Below the pieces are notes generated by a model. It did no database searches. It saw only the letters and a program-made list of their open reading frames with translations, and was not told the origin of the DNA. The position numbers and the translations under genes are program-made. DNA of 64,000 nt, taken from positions 62,001 to 126,000 of the forward strand of contig JAGCUN010000035.1 of NCBI GenBank assembly GCA_017962845.1, given 5' to 3'. The DNA comes from Bacteroidales bacterium (GTDB taxonomy: Bacteria > Bacteroidota > Bacteroidia > Bacteroidales > WCHB1-69). Positions 1-9,400 of the stretch are shown here, one piece after another (position 1 is the stretch's first letter; each line of letters opens with the position of its first letter).

Positions 1-185
1 TTGTTCTCAATGTCGGCCGCGCTGGCGCCAGCATACACCGTGAACACCATGATGTGGTTGGAACCCATGTCGGGGAAGAGGTCGATGGGCAGTTTCATGA
101 CCGAATAGACACCGAGGATAGCGATGGCCACGTAAACGAGGGCGGTCATGATCGGTTTTTTTACAGCAGACTGGTACAAGCTCAT
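1..185 (-). CDS. RND efflux transporter permease, N-terminal fragment
   Basis: Only the first 61 codons are inside the window; the gene runs off the left edge. The translation begins MSLYQSAVKKPIMTALVYVA and continues with a hydrophobic TM1, then KLPIDLFPDM and a TVYAGASAADIE segment. This is the standard start of AcrB/MexB/CusA-type inner-membrane RND permeases, in which TM1 is followed by the PxxxFPDI-like turn and the first porter strand. RND permeases export drugs, bile salts or metals by proton antiport together with a periplasmic adaptor and an outer-membrane channel. Substrate class cannot be decided from this fragment. A TATCTTTG promoter element lies about 100 bp upstream, so the gene is transcribed separately from the operon that ends at position 326. 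Confidence 0.9.
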   Translation of the reverse strand, partial: MSLYQSAVKKPIMTALVYVAIAILGVYSVMKLPIDLFPDMGSNHIMVFTVYAGASAADIEN

Positions 186-284
186 ATTGTAACGTTTAAG
201 TAGTTAATTCACGCATTATCAATACACTACATTCCAAACACCCAACGTGAATTTTGGATTGAAAAGGGTATAATTTTCCCGCTG

Positions 285-292
285 CAAAGATA
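285..292 (-). promoter_or_regulatory. Bacteroidetes -7 promoter element (TATCTTTG) for the RND gene
   Basis: The minus strand reads TATCTTTGC, matching the Bacteroidetes sigma-ABfr -7 consensus TAnnTTTG. It implies a start near 278 and a leader of roughly 90 nt before the RND permease ATG at 185. No clear -33 TTTG is visible. Confidence 0.6.
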
Positions 293-325
293 CAATTTTC
301 TTTGGTTATTTGGGGAAGAAAAAAA

Positions 326-958
326 TCATTCTCCCTTCTTGTTCAAATCGATTTTTCCTGTTTTGGGAATGATGTGAATCAAAAATCGCTGGTTGAGCTC
401 CTCATGAACCTCACGCATGTTGCCTCCGGTGCCGCTTCCGGCAATCAACACCTCGCAGTTTTTCCCGAAATCAATCCCCGATCTCTCCCAGAATCTTTTC
501 AATTCCAGCGCCCTCTGGTAGCTCAGCTCGTAGTTCGCCGCGAAATTGTCCCTGGAAGCCTGCCCCTCGATAATCAACAGATACTGTGTGTCGCTGTAGG
601 TCTTCGTGATTTTGTCGATTTGATTCTTGATGGCCATTCCCGCATTCCTTAAGCGCATTTTGGTGTCGTCATCCACATATTGCATTTCGTATTTCCCTTT
701 GGGAAAATGCACCTTGATATTAAGGATATGTTTTTTATATTCAGGATTATAAGTGAAGTATGTGGAGTCGATGTTGTCGAACGATTCCCTGATTTTCTCC
801 AACGTCTCATACTCTTCAATGGTGCCCTGTTGCTCCTCAATCTTTTTGTGCAACAAGGCGACCACCAATACGAAAAGTACCAGCATCACAAAAAACAGAC
901 TTGTCATCAAGTCGCTGTAACTTGTCCAGAAAAACGATTCTTTCTTGGATTTTTTCAT
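326..958 (-). CDS. MotB/OmpA-like envelope protein, last gene of the cytoskeletal-motor operon
   Basis: A 210-residue protein with MotB/TolR-style architecture. A short basic N-terminus leads into one TM helix (about 15-36) starting SYSDLMTSLFF, in which D16 sits where MotB carries its proton-accepting aspartate. A linker of about 85 residues follows, then an OmpA/MotB peptidoglycan-binding domain (about 125-200) with EGQASRDN and SYQRALELKRF, corresponding to the EGHTD and LSxxRAxAV motifs of the family. In MotAB, ExbBD and ZorAB pairs such a subunit forms the stator with a MotA/ExbB partner and anchors it to the wall; the likely partner is encoded at 2371-4020. It lies 13 nt after the protease gene and closes the operon. 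The TGA stop is at 326-328. Confidence 0.85.
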   Translation of the reverse strand: MKKSKKESFFWTSYSDLMTSLFFVMLVLFVLVVALLHKKIEEQQGTIEEYETLEKIRESFDNIDSTYFTYNPEYKKHILNIKVHFPKGKYEMQYVDDDTKMRLRNAGMAIKNQIDKITKTYSDTQYLLIIEGQASRDNFAANYELSYQRALELKRFWERSGIDFGKNCEVLIAGSGTGGNMREVHEELNQRFLIHIIPKTGKIDLNKKGE

Positions 959-971
959 AACGGAGGGCGTG

Positions 972-1520
972 TCACTCGAGCGTTATTTCGTTGTGTTTGT
1001 AGTCGATGGAGATTTTGCCGAATTTCGACAGGGCTGACTGCCCCAGCAACAATGGGGCATCAGAATTGTGTACCACAGAGGCTTTTACGTTGTAGAGGGT
1101 CTTGTTGCCTATGGTCACGCTTTTCAGGTTGATGACGGTGCCCTCGCTAACAGATCCATCAGCGATTTGGTAATACTCAGACCCTTTGATGTCTTTTTCG
1201 CTCAACTTGTTTTGTTTGTATAGGAATTGAGCTTCGGTAAGAGAGATGGTGATGTCGGAGGCGCCGGTGTCGAATATAAATTCCATTTCCACCCCATTGA
1301 TTTCGCAAGGCACGTAATACACGCCGTTCTCATGCCGCATTTTGATGACCGACTGCCCGCCGGAGGATCTGCGCGTCCGTGGTGAATTGTCGCGTGTGCT
1401 GCTAACCCCTTTTGCACGGGAACGTGGTGACGAACACCTGACGCAGTCAGAAAATAGCAAGGAAAGTACGGCTGCTGCTATCAAGATGATGGCACTTCTC
1501 ATGAATGCTTGTGTTTTCAT
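972..1520 (-). CDS. Retropepsin-like aspartic protease, exported
   Basis: A 182-residue protein with an N-terminal hydrophobic segment (about 8-25) ending LLFSDC, which could be a lipobox with C26. A Ser/Arg-rich linker follows, then a clan AA aspartic protease domain: GVEMEFIFDTGASDI gives the DTGA active site at residues 84-87, and LLLGQSALSKF near the C-terminus matches the conserved hydrophobic-G motif of retropepsins. Only one DTG copy is present, so the active enzyme should be a homodimer. It sits between the zinc-ribbon and MotB-like genes with gaps of 23 and 13 nt, so it is co-transcribed with them. A role in maturing another component of this envelope system is inference; no substrate can be read from the sequence. 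Confidence 0.8.
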   Translation of the reverse strand: MKTQAFMRSAIILIAAAVLSLLFSDCVRCSSPRSRAKGVSSTRDNSPRTRRSSGGQSVIKMRHENGVYYVPCEINGVEMEFIFDTGASDITISLTEAQFLYKQNKLSEKDIKGSEYYQIADGSVSEGTVINLKSVTIGNKTLYNVKASVVHNSDAPLLLGQSALSKFGKISIDYKHNEITLE

Positions 1521-1543
1521 AGGATGATATTATTTGATTTTCA

Positions 1544-2371
1544 TTATTTTATAGAAAATGAGTGCGATTTTAGACAGGCGTCCCCCACCCAAATTTCGAT
1601 GGTATATTTACCCTTATGCCAATTCCCTTTCCAGTTGCGACCCCAACCTGTGAGTTTCAGCAGATGATTTCCTTTGTTCACATGCTGACTATAGTTCTGT
1701 GTGGAATGAAGCTTCCCGTTGTAGAACCATTTGATGTTGAGATTCACGGTTTGGTTCTTGGTGCTGGAGTAGGAGATTCTTGGTTGGAGGTATTGTGACT
1801 TGTAGCTGTACAAAGGCATCCCAAAGTCTGTGATGATGTTGTTTTTCTTGTCCACAAAAGCCATGTCAATGTCCTGGATGGCAAAAGGATAAACTTTTAG
1901 CATCTGATTCAGGTCATCTCGCGTCTCGTACAGTTCTGATCGGTAGACCGATATCTGATCTCTTTGTCTCTTTTCTTTACTCTCTTTTTGAATGAAGATT
2001 CCAATGATGAATATCAAGAAGACGGTACAGGTGACAATCCATTTCCAGTTTCCATTTTTGTTTTTCGATTGGAACAGACTCTGTTTCAGTCTATTGATAT
2101 AGTCGGACATGGCATAGAGTTGTCGGTCTTTTTCTGCCATCTCATCCGTCATGTTGTTGATGGTCTGTTCATATTCTTCGGCACGTTCCTTATGCTGTTG
2201 GGCTTCGTTCAACGAATCTTTCAGCACTTTAATCGTGCTTTTTGCCTCTTCCAATTCTTTACGCAGCAGAAGTTCTTCAGGAAGTTTTTCCTCGTCGAGT
2301 GAGTGCCCGCAGTTGGTGCAGAATCTTGCTTTGCTCGGATTTTCTTGGCTACAGTTAGGACAGGTTTTCAT
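1544..2371 (-). CDS. Zinc-ribbon, coiled-coil, single-TM protein
   Basis: A 275-residue protein. The N-terminus has a four-cysteine zinc ribbon (C4, C7, C18, C21; pattern CPNC...CTNC). A coiled coil spans about 28-100, followed by one TM helix (about 108-127), a second short coil, and a C-terminal globular domain (about 195-275) with paired strands ending in GWGRNWKGNWHKGKYTIEIW. The topology implies a cytoplasmic zinc ribbon and coil and a periplasmic C-terminal domain. Its ATG shares one base with the TAA of the upstream MotA-like gene (TAATG), a typical coupling arrangement, so the two products are probably made in fixed proportion. No enzymatic motif is visible; an adaptor linking cytoplasmic and envelope parts of the operon's machine is inference. 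Confidence 0.75.
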   Translation of the reverse strand: MKTCPNCSQENPSKARFCTNCGHSLDEEKLPEELLLRKELEEAKSTIKVLKDSLNEAQQHKERAEEYEQTINNMTDEMAEKDRQLYAMSDYINRLKQSLFQSKNKNGNWKWIVTCTVFLIFIIGIFIQKESKEKRQRDQISVYRSELYETRDDLNQMLKVYPFAIQDIDMAFVDKKNNIITDFGMPLYSYKSQYLQPRISYSSTKNQTVNLNIKWFYNGKLHSTQNYSQHVNKGNHLLKLTGWGRNWKGNWHKGKYTIEIWVGDACLKSHSFSIK

Positions 2372-4020
2372 TAGAAGGCAAATTTGGAGATGAAGTTATA
2401 ATAGAAGGTATCCCAATTGGCGATGAGCAGGAGGATGAGGAGGGTGAAGATCATGAAGGCGGCGACCACCGTTGGCACGAGCCAGATGAGCAGTCGTTTC
2501 CAGTTGATGGTTTTGTGAATATGGGTTGCCCCCACGCTCTTGATTTCCGCTAACTTCTCTATGGATCGGGTCAGGTTGTCGATTTTCTGGGACTGTTCCT
2601 TGGTGGCTTTTTCAAACTTGGATATTCCCTCTTTAATGGCGCTGAGGTGTTGGATCTCTGATATCAGGACTTCGGTCTGATTCAGTTTCTTTTCCAACGC
2701 ATCCTGCTGTTTGCCAAGTGCTTTGTTGAAATTTTCAATATTGTTTTCAGCGTGTTCGGTGAGTTTGCGCAGCTGCTCCTCCAGACGGCTGTCCACCTTG
2801 CCAACCGCTTGGCTCATCACCTCTTTGCGCTGCTCAATCTGACGGGTCTCTTCTTGAAAATAGTGGAGCATGTTTTCGATGGCCCTGGCCCGCTCGTTGT
2901 CATGGTCGAGGCGTTCGTTCAGCTCTTTGACAGCCCTTAGGTATTCGGAGGAATGGTGCAGATAGGTGCAGAGCTGCTCGATCTCGCCGGTGTTCTTTTT
3001 CAGGGCCGTGAACATCTCCAGATTCTGTTGGGTCAGATCGCGTTCGTTGATTTTCCCTACAGCTTCCAGCAGTTGCTGCTGCATGGCGGTGGTCTGGTTC
3101 ACTTGGCTCAACGTGTCGCGCAGGTCGGCCGTGTTGCTGGAGAAAGTCTGGTTGAAAGCGGCCAGGTTCTGCGACATTTTCTCAATCTCCTGGGCTGTAT
3201 CATTCGACAAGGTGGGGAGCAGGTTAGCCTGTATCCAGCTGAGAAAGATGTGTTTGGTGTTTTCGCATTTTGCCTTTGCGTTTTTGGCCGACATGGACGC
3301 GGTGGTGGTGAGCAAGATGCCCCAGATGCTCGATATCATGGCTAATGCCACACCTCCTAAAAGGGCCTCTACTCCCGTGGTGCCGGAAGCCTCCGAGCCG
3401 GCGTTTAACAAGGCATTCAAATCCCCGGAAGCCCATAAGTAGCCAATGCCCACCAGAATTCCGCCCATCGTACCCATCAATCCGAGATAGAGCGGCACCG
3501 GAATCTGGGTGTTGATCTCCTCCTCCACCGAATCGCAATTGCGGTCCACAATATCCTTCATCAAGGCAAAATCGCTGATGTTGCCCTTGTTGTTGGAAAG
3601 ATAGCTGTTGATGGCTCTGAAGATGGCATCTAAAACGCTGTTGTGGTGGTCGGAGGCAATGCTGTCGGTTACATAAATTCTCTCTTTTAGCGCGCGCCGT
3701 GCATCCTCCAGACTGAAAACCTCTACCTCTTCTTCCACCGATACCCCATCCACCACTCGTGAAATGGTCACCTTCTTCATGAAATCTGCTTCAAACAGCA
3801 CTTCTCTTACCAACATCCTTTTCAAATCGGGCTCGGAAGCCATGTCAATCGTTTGTTCCCATGACTTCACTAAATCCCTCTTGGAATGATATTGCTCACT
3901 CTGCGGAGCAAAAATACTCGCCAGGATGCGGATCTTTTTCTTGGTTTTGAGAAAAATCGAGAATTGTATAATGACGATGGTGGCGACTATCGCGATGATG
4001 ATGAGGTAATGTGTGCCCAT
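2371..4020 (-). CDS. MotA/TolQ/ExbB-like proton-channel protein with long coiled-coil tail
   Basis: A 549-residue membrane protein. TM1 is at about 5-25. After a cytoplasmic stretch of about 150 residues come two helices with the MotA/ExbB signature: PLYLGLMGTMGGILVGIGYL (177-197) and ALLGGVALAMISSIWGILLTT (about 219-240), equivalent to the GLLGTVxGM and small-residue pore helices of TolQ/ExbB/MotA. Residues about 250-505 form a long heptad-rich cytoplasmic tail, and unusually there is another TM helix at about 511-537. A MotA-type core with a long cytoplasmic tail resembles ZorA of Zorya defence systems, but the C-terminal TM and the operon partners differ. The MotB-like partner is encoded at 326-958. 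The start is 3 nt after the upstream stop. Confidence 0.85.
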   Translation of the reverse strand: MGTHYLIIIAIVATIVIIQFSIFLKTKKKIRILASIFAPQSEQYHSKRDLVKSWEQTIDMASEPDLKRMLVREVLFEADFMKKVTISRVVDGVSVEEEVEVFSLEDARRALKERIYVTDSIASDHHNSVLDAIFRAINSYLSNNKGNISDFALMKDIVDRNCDSVEEEINTQIPVPLYLGLMGTMGGILVGIGYLWASGDLNALLNAGSEASGTTGVEALLGGVALAMISSIWGILLTTTASMSAKNAKAKCENTKHIFLSWIQANLLPTLSNDTAQEIEKMSQNLAAFNQTFSSNTADLRDTLSQVNQTTAMQQQLLEAVGKINERDLTQQNLEMFTALKKNTGEIEQLCTYLHHSSEYLRAVKELNERLDHDNERARAIENMLHYFQEETRQIEQRKEVMSQAVGKVDSRLEEQLRKLTEHAENNIENFNKALGKQQDALEKKLNQTEVLISEIQHLSAIKEGISKFEKATKEQSQKIDNLTRSIEKLAEIKSVGATHIHKTINWKRLLIWLVPTVVAAFMIFTLLILLLIANWDTFYYNFISKFAF

Positions 4021-4023
4021 TTT

Positions 4024-5406
4024 TTATTGGATAATGACTTTTAATTTTTTACGCACTTCCCACTTGCCGTTGTCGGCTCTTTTTTGGGCAGTGCCGGTTT
4101 CCTCCACTGTTACCGCAGTAGCATTGGTGAGCACCTGTTTGTCGCATCCCTCCAGAAAAGCAGGGTTGGCAATGATGCGCTGTACAGCGTCAGGGAAAAT
4201 AGTGATCGTGGCCGTATCCGATTCTGTCATCGTCAGTCTGAATACGGTGTCATCGGTTGGCTCTTCCGATATTCCCATCAGGGTGTTGTCGATGATGGAG
4301 GCGGCATAGAAGACGGAAGGGGATGAAGTGGGGTGGGAAATGGGCTCAGGAGCAGGGGAGGGGTGGGGGGAAGAGATGGCGGGTTGGTCGTCTTCGGGAA
4401 AATCCTCCTGCACCTCGTGTTCGTTTTTCGCTTTAAGGGTTTCAATCTCGTCTCCTAAGCCGATGTTCTCTCGGAAAAGCGACTTGTTCTGTTGGGCCAA
4501 TTCCCGCTTCTCTTGTTCTAACCTGCGGTTTTTGGACTCCAACTGCAGATTGTCCTCTTTGTATTTCTCCAGCTGCAATTGCATCTTTTTATACTCATCG
4601 TGCTGAAGGGAAGGCTCCTGCCGCTTTCTGGGAGCCGATTCCTGCTGGGGATTAAAGAAGGGGGTGGCCCATTTTCTCCAAGCCATCACACCGCCCACGC
4701 CGGCAGCCGCACCGAGCAGCAAGAACAACCACCATAAAGAGTTGCCACTTCTCTTCTCGTCCTTCTCTATTGCTTGCTCTGTATCAGCAGTTTCAACTGT
4801 TCTGTCTTCTTTTTTCTTCCCGTCGTTAGCTCTTTTACGGAGGTTCTTCTGCCGAATACTCTTGGAAGAGAAACTTTGGATGAGAATCGTGTCCTCTTTT
4901 AATTGGTTGGTAAAGTTCTCCAACCACTGTGGATAATTCTGGGAATTTCCAACTTCCTCGGGTTTCGTGTCCGGCAGTTGAATCAGGTTTTCTAAAGTTC
5001 TGTCTTCAGACTTCTTCTTCGCATTAATGCTGTCAATGAGGATGTTGCAATTCTTTTTGTGTACATCGTCACCCTTACAATTATTAATGCTGGCATGCAA
5101 ACTATCAATGTCCAGATGCTGGTAAAGGTCTGTGGGTTTTGATCCCTCTACGAGAAATGCCCCATGCATTTTATCATAGTAGGCCCAAGCGTAGTAGCAG
5201 GCCACATATTCCACCAGATTGTCCCATTCTTCCTGAGGCATTTCTTTTGATGCCCCCGCAGAGGGGGTGGCGTTCTGCCCGGTGTTGGCGGGTGCCGTTT
5301 GAGATTCATCGGTTCTTTCGGAACAAGCCGACAAGAACAAAACGACCAGTATGAGCAGGAAACTCATACTGGTACGGAATGGTAAAGGAAGGGAATATCT
5401 CATCAT
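4024..5406 (-). CDS. Envelope lipoprotein with TM, coiled coil and paralogous C-terminal domain
   Basis: Read from the ATG at 5406, whose ATGA overlaps the upstream TGA; an in-frame ATG at 5442 would overlap the upstream gene by 40 nt and is less likely. The product is 460 residues. A lipoprotein signal ends LFLSAC with C28. A charged, helix-rich domain follows, then a TM helix (about 223-243), a coiled coil (about 270-335), a Pro/Ser linker, and a C-terminal domain (about 364-460) beginning VFYAASIIDN and ending WEVRKKLKVII. That domain aligns closely with the C-terminus of the next protein upstream (5403-6464). Family unknown. A lipidated N-terminus plus an internal TM suggests the C-terminal coil and domain are cytoplasmic. 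Confidence 0.7.
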   Translation of the reverse strand: MMRYSLPLPFRTSMSFLLILVVLFLSACSERTDESQTAPANTGQNATPSAGASKEMPQEEWDNLVEYVACYYAWAYYDKMHGAFLVEGSKPTDLYQHLDIDSLHASINNCKGDDVHKKNCNILIDSINAKKKSEDRTLENLIQLPDTKPEEVGNSQNYPQWLENFTNQLKEDTILIQSFSSKSIRQKNLRKRANDGKKKEDRTVETADTEQAIEKDEKRSGNSLWWLFLLLGAAAGVGGVMAWRKWATPFFNPQQESAPRKRQEPSLQHDEYKKMQLQLEKYKEDNLQLESKNRRLEQEKRELAQQNKSLFRENIGLGDEIETLKAKNEHEVQEDFPEDDQPAISSPHPSPAPEPISHPTSSPSVFYAASIIDNTLMGISEEPTDDTVFRLTMTESDTATITIFPDAVQRIIANPAFLEGCDKQVLTNATAVTVEETGTAQKRADNGKWEVRKKLKVIIQ

Positions 5407-6464
5407 CGGAGGACAACTTTTAACTTGGTTCTCACTCTCCATTTCCCGTTACTGTCTTTTTCGGCCTCTCCGTTGTGGGCGGTTTGCACCTCATAATTGC
5501 CGGTGATTTGTTTCTCACAGCCCGCGAGATAGGATGGGTTGGCCAGCACTTTGCGTTTGGCATCATCGTAAATGGTCACGATGGCGCGCGTGTCGCTGGT
5601 CAGCTCCAACTTGAAGATGGAGTCGCTGCCGGCATTTTCTCTCACCCCTGAAAACAGGTCGTTAACAATGCTGTCGGCATACAGCAACCTTTTCTGTTGC
5701 ACCGGCGGGGTGCTGGCCTTGGCATCCGCAAGAGAGGAGGAAGCGTTGCGCAACTTATCCTCCAGTTCGGAAATCCTACGTTGAAGCTCTCTGATTTCAC
5801 CGTTGGGTTTGGCGGGTGCCTGCGGGGTGCGAGCAGCTAAGCCACTCAATACCTCGTTGCGCCAAGCGGTGAGCTGGGGGTTGGGAATGATGGTGTTGAC
5901 AATTCTTTCGGTCTCCTGCTTTTTGTCGCGCCGGTACAACAGCACCAGCACCACTGTCGCGACAATGGATACCAACAGGGCGAGAGCAGCCAGCAGCAAA
6001 GGCAGAATCCCGAAAGAATCCTCAGATGGGCTCAGCAGTCTCTCCCCGACGCTCCTGTCCTCATTCTTGCTTTGGTTGTCCAATGAGTCACGGAACATCG
6101 GCCAGAGTACAGGCATCAGAACCTTTGCCTGTGCCTCCTGCTGGGTGATGACGGTGACCGAAACCTGCACATTTTCCGGAGAATTTTCGGTGAAAGCCTG
6201 ACGGTAGTCATAATTGGCAGAAACAGAATCCACTACGTAACCTTGGTACGTTTTTTCCAAATTAAAAGTTTTTTTGTTGGCTACTGTTTTCGTTTCTGTA
6301 CCAATTATGCTATCATTTTTTGTCTTGTAGGTGATCGTGATGGTGTGTGATTGGACGTTTTTCCCTTTGGGGTGATTGCGTGTGGAATCCTGTGGCGCAG
6401 CCGACAGCGCGACTGACGATAGGATCAGCGCACACACCAGTATAACAATGTTTTTGATTCTCAT
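5403..6464 (-). CDS. Exported membrane protein, paralogue of its neighbour
   Basis: Start taken at the ATG at 6464, which begins MRIKNIVILVCALILSSVA, a normal signal peptide; a TTG at 6488 would only add eight residues that abut the upstream stop. The product is 353 residues: signal peptide (1-22), a beta-rich periplasmic domain with many Thr/Val positions, a TM helix at about 153-178, a short coiled coil (IRELQRRISELEDKL), and a C-terminal domain at about 258-353 from LLYADSIVND to WRVRTKLKVVL. The last domain is homologous to that of the downstream gene product, with shared anchors YAxSI, ANPxxLxGCxKQ and NGKWxVRxKLKV. Function unknown; the two proteins may form a heteromeric pair in the same complex. 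Confidence 0.7.
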   Translation of the reverse strand: MRIKNIVILVCALILSSVALSAAPQDSTRNHPKGKNVQSHTITITYKTKNDSIIGTETKTVANKKTFNLEKTYQGYVVDSVSANYDYRQAFTENSPENVQVSVTVITQQEAQAKVLMPVLWPMFRDSLDNQSKNEDRSVGERLLSPSEDSFGILPLLLAALALLVSIVATVVLVLLYRRDKKQETERIVNTIIPNPQLTAWRNEVLSGLAARTPQAPAKPNGEIRELQRRISELEDKLRNASSSLADAKASTPPVQQKRLLYADSIVNDLFSGVRENAGSDSIFKLELTSDTRAIVTIYDDAKRKVLANPSYLAGCEKQITGNYEVQTAHNGEAEKDSNGKWRVRTKLKVVLR

Positions 6465-6488
6465 GCTTTGAAAAATTTGAAGGGTCAA

Positions 6489-9400
6489 CTAATTCTTCAT
6501 CTGATAAATCTTGTAGGCCAACTCATGCAGCATGCCCACCATGGGGTAGAAGAACAGGGTCTCTTCCAGAAGTGTCTCATCGTTCACCTTATCCACTTCA
6601 CACTTGTTTCTCAACCCTTGTGCCAATGAGGATTCCAATTCCTGAACTCCTTCTTCGCCCAGGCAGTACTCTCTGATTTGGTTGAAGATGGTGGCGTCGG
6701 CACCGAGCTGGTTGACAAAGAAGTCGTTGTTGGTTTTGTGCATCTGGAAGATGAAGGAGAAGAAGTCAGTCAGCGATTTCACCACGTCCTTTTTCATGTC
6801 TTCAGAGATGTCTGCGTAAGTCGGGGTGGAGCGGTTGTCGGTGAAGGTGTCACCCACAAAGACGGCCTTGATGTCATTGATTTCATCGTAAGGCTGTGCT
6901 TCAGGTCTCTCCAAACCGCCTTTACAGGTGGCGATCTTGGGGTTGCGCTCCATCATGACAGAGATTCTGCCGGTGGTGTCGCCGTAAACTCCGTCGAAGA
7001 TGAGTTTGGCAAACTTGGCGAGGGTGTCGTTGTCGTCCGACAGGATCCGTAATGTGCGGGCACCATTGCCGGAGAAGGCAACCGTCTTGGGTTTCATCAG
7101 ACCTTTCGCCTTCATCGCTTGGGCGATGAAATAGAGAATCGAGCCGTAGAAGAAAATGAACACATAGCGCATCTTATCGTCACCCGAGAGTTTTCTGAGG
7201 AAGTCGAGCTCACGGTTGTTGTTGACCTTGTCGCCCATCAGCGAGAACATGAAGGCGATGATGTCGGTCGATTTCTGCTGGGCTTCAATCTGGTTGAAAG
7301 ACTGTAGCAACTCCTGCAGCCCATTGTCCTGCAGAATCTGTTTGATACATTCCTTGTACTTGCAAACGAAACCGTTCTGAGAGGGATTGCTGTTGTATCC
7401 GTCTCCAAAAATGGCATTAGAGGCGAAGCGGAACGACATCAGCATCTTATCCTCACTGCCTTCCACAACGAAAATGTCGGTGGTGCCGCCACCTACGTCA
7501 ATGGTAACAACCTCATCTTTAGCACCTTGTGAGGTGATGAAGTGGAGATAAGGAGCTTTCGACTCTGAGATGCTGATGACATTCTCATCACTTTGTTCAC
7601 CAAAGTATTTTTCGTAAGCTTCTTTCCATATTTTCTTGAACTGGTTGACCTTGGCCTGCGTCATGCTGGCGGGATAGAACCAGATGATTCGGGTGGCGGG
7701 AACGTTGCCTCGGTTCATCACCACCTTGTTCCGCATCAGAATGAAAAGGGTCTCCAGGTGCATCTCCAAAAGCCGTTCATGTACGCCACCCCATTTCAAT
7801 TCGGTCTTGATATTGTTCCAGTTGGGAGTGAAGTCTCTCTCGTAGAGGAACGGGATGTTACCATCGGCCAGCGCCTTCGGATTCCGGTTGTAGTCAATGT
7901 CCATGCGTTCGGCATAAACGGTGCGCATGGGGAAGGAATAGGTGTCTTTTTCAGCGATGGTGTCAGGGATGAAGTCTTGTTCAAAAGCCAAACGGATGTC
8001 GGGGTCGGTGTAGAGGGTGTGGAGCTTGTGCATCTGCTTGTCGGAAGAGCGGATGTCGAAGGCGACAGGGTTCGGGTTGGCGTCGGTGCAATACTCGATA
8101 TGGGTGTTGGTGGTTCCGAAGTCCACCGCGAAAGTGAACACGGTGTTGCCGGTCTCGGTCTTGAATTTGGGGATGACCACGCCTTCCACATCGTCGGTGG
8201 TGATGTGGATGCTGTCGAAGGCATTCTCCACCACGTAGGATTCGTGGCTACAACCGCGGCCGGAAAGGTCTTTTTCGGCTCTCACCACGGGGTCGCTGAT
8301 GGGCACGATGCGGTCGCCCAGGAAGCATGAGAGCGTAGCTTTGGCACTTCCTTTGTCGAAGAAAGCGATACGGTAGTGCTTCTGAACTTTTTCAGGGAAA
8401 CGGAACAGCGGCATCACGCCCATGCCGATCTTGGTGTCGATCATTCCACCATCCACATTTCTTCCCTCATCGTCAATCACAGCCTTCCCGTTCTCAGAAT
8501 AGAGACGGCTGTATTCGATCACGCCACCCTTCACCGGGATACGGAGGATGACTTTGATGCCGTTGGTGTTCTCAACGAACTCGAACATCTTCCTCCCGTT
8601 TTGCAAAGTGCTTTGCAGCTCCTGAACGGTGAAGAACTGGAAGAAGGTCTTGGTGAGCGGGAGCAGGTAGCTGACCTTTTCGTCGGTATCGCGGCAGACG
8701 AAACCGCCGTCGTAAAAGTCGGTGGAATTGAGCTCATAGGGGATGCGGATGATATTGTCGGCCAGAAAGTCGCTGATCGTGAGATAGGGGTAGTCCTCAT
8801 TCACGATGGGCAGTTTGCGGTAGCTCCAGGGCTCATTGCTCTTGTGGGGGGCCGCATTGTCTCTGCCCCACGGGTCGGTGGTGTAAATGTAGGATGCGTA
8901 GGTAGTGCCCCGTTCCACAGGCAGCACCAGAGGACGTTTGTCACTTTGGTAATAGCTGGATTTGATTTCAAAATCGCTTTTCCAGTTGCTGTTCTTGGGT
9001 CTTTTGTGGAATTCGAAATTAAGAATGTCCAAAGTGTCATTCCCGTTCTGGCCCATTCTGATAGGTTCGTAGTTCTGGATGCTGTTGGTGTCCAGCTTGT
9101 CGATCTCATTCTTCTGCTGGTTGGAAAGACACTCATAGGTGATGTTGAGGTAGTCGTGGACTTCAGGAAATCTCTTGTTGAATTTGGGGACGGAGTTGCG
9201 GAGTGCAAAAAGATATTTTTGGAACTCGAAGTCTCTGCGGTAGAGCGGCTGAAAGTCTCCGTCGAAGGGGCGGTCGCTTCCGAAGACCACATGTTTGGCC
9301 ACGTAGCTCAAGTCGTTGGCGGACGAGATGAAGAGAGTGGCAGGGGAGGTGGCGCCCACAATGTTCATGGCCGACGGACGGTCAGGACCGATGTAGTTCA

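Noticed and set aside
2371..4020. Calling the operon a Zorya defence system
   Set aside because: The MotA/MotB-like pair resembles ZorAB, but no ZorC, ZorD or ZorE homologue is seen, and eight unrelated partner genes are present.
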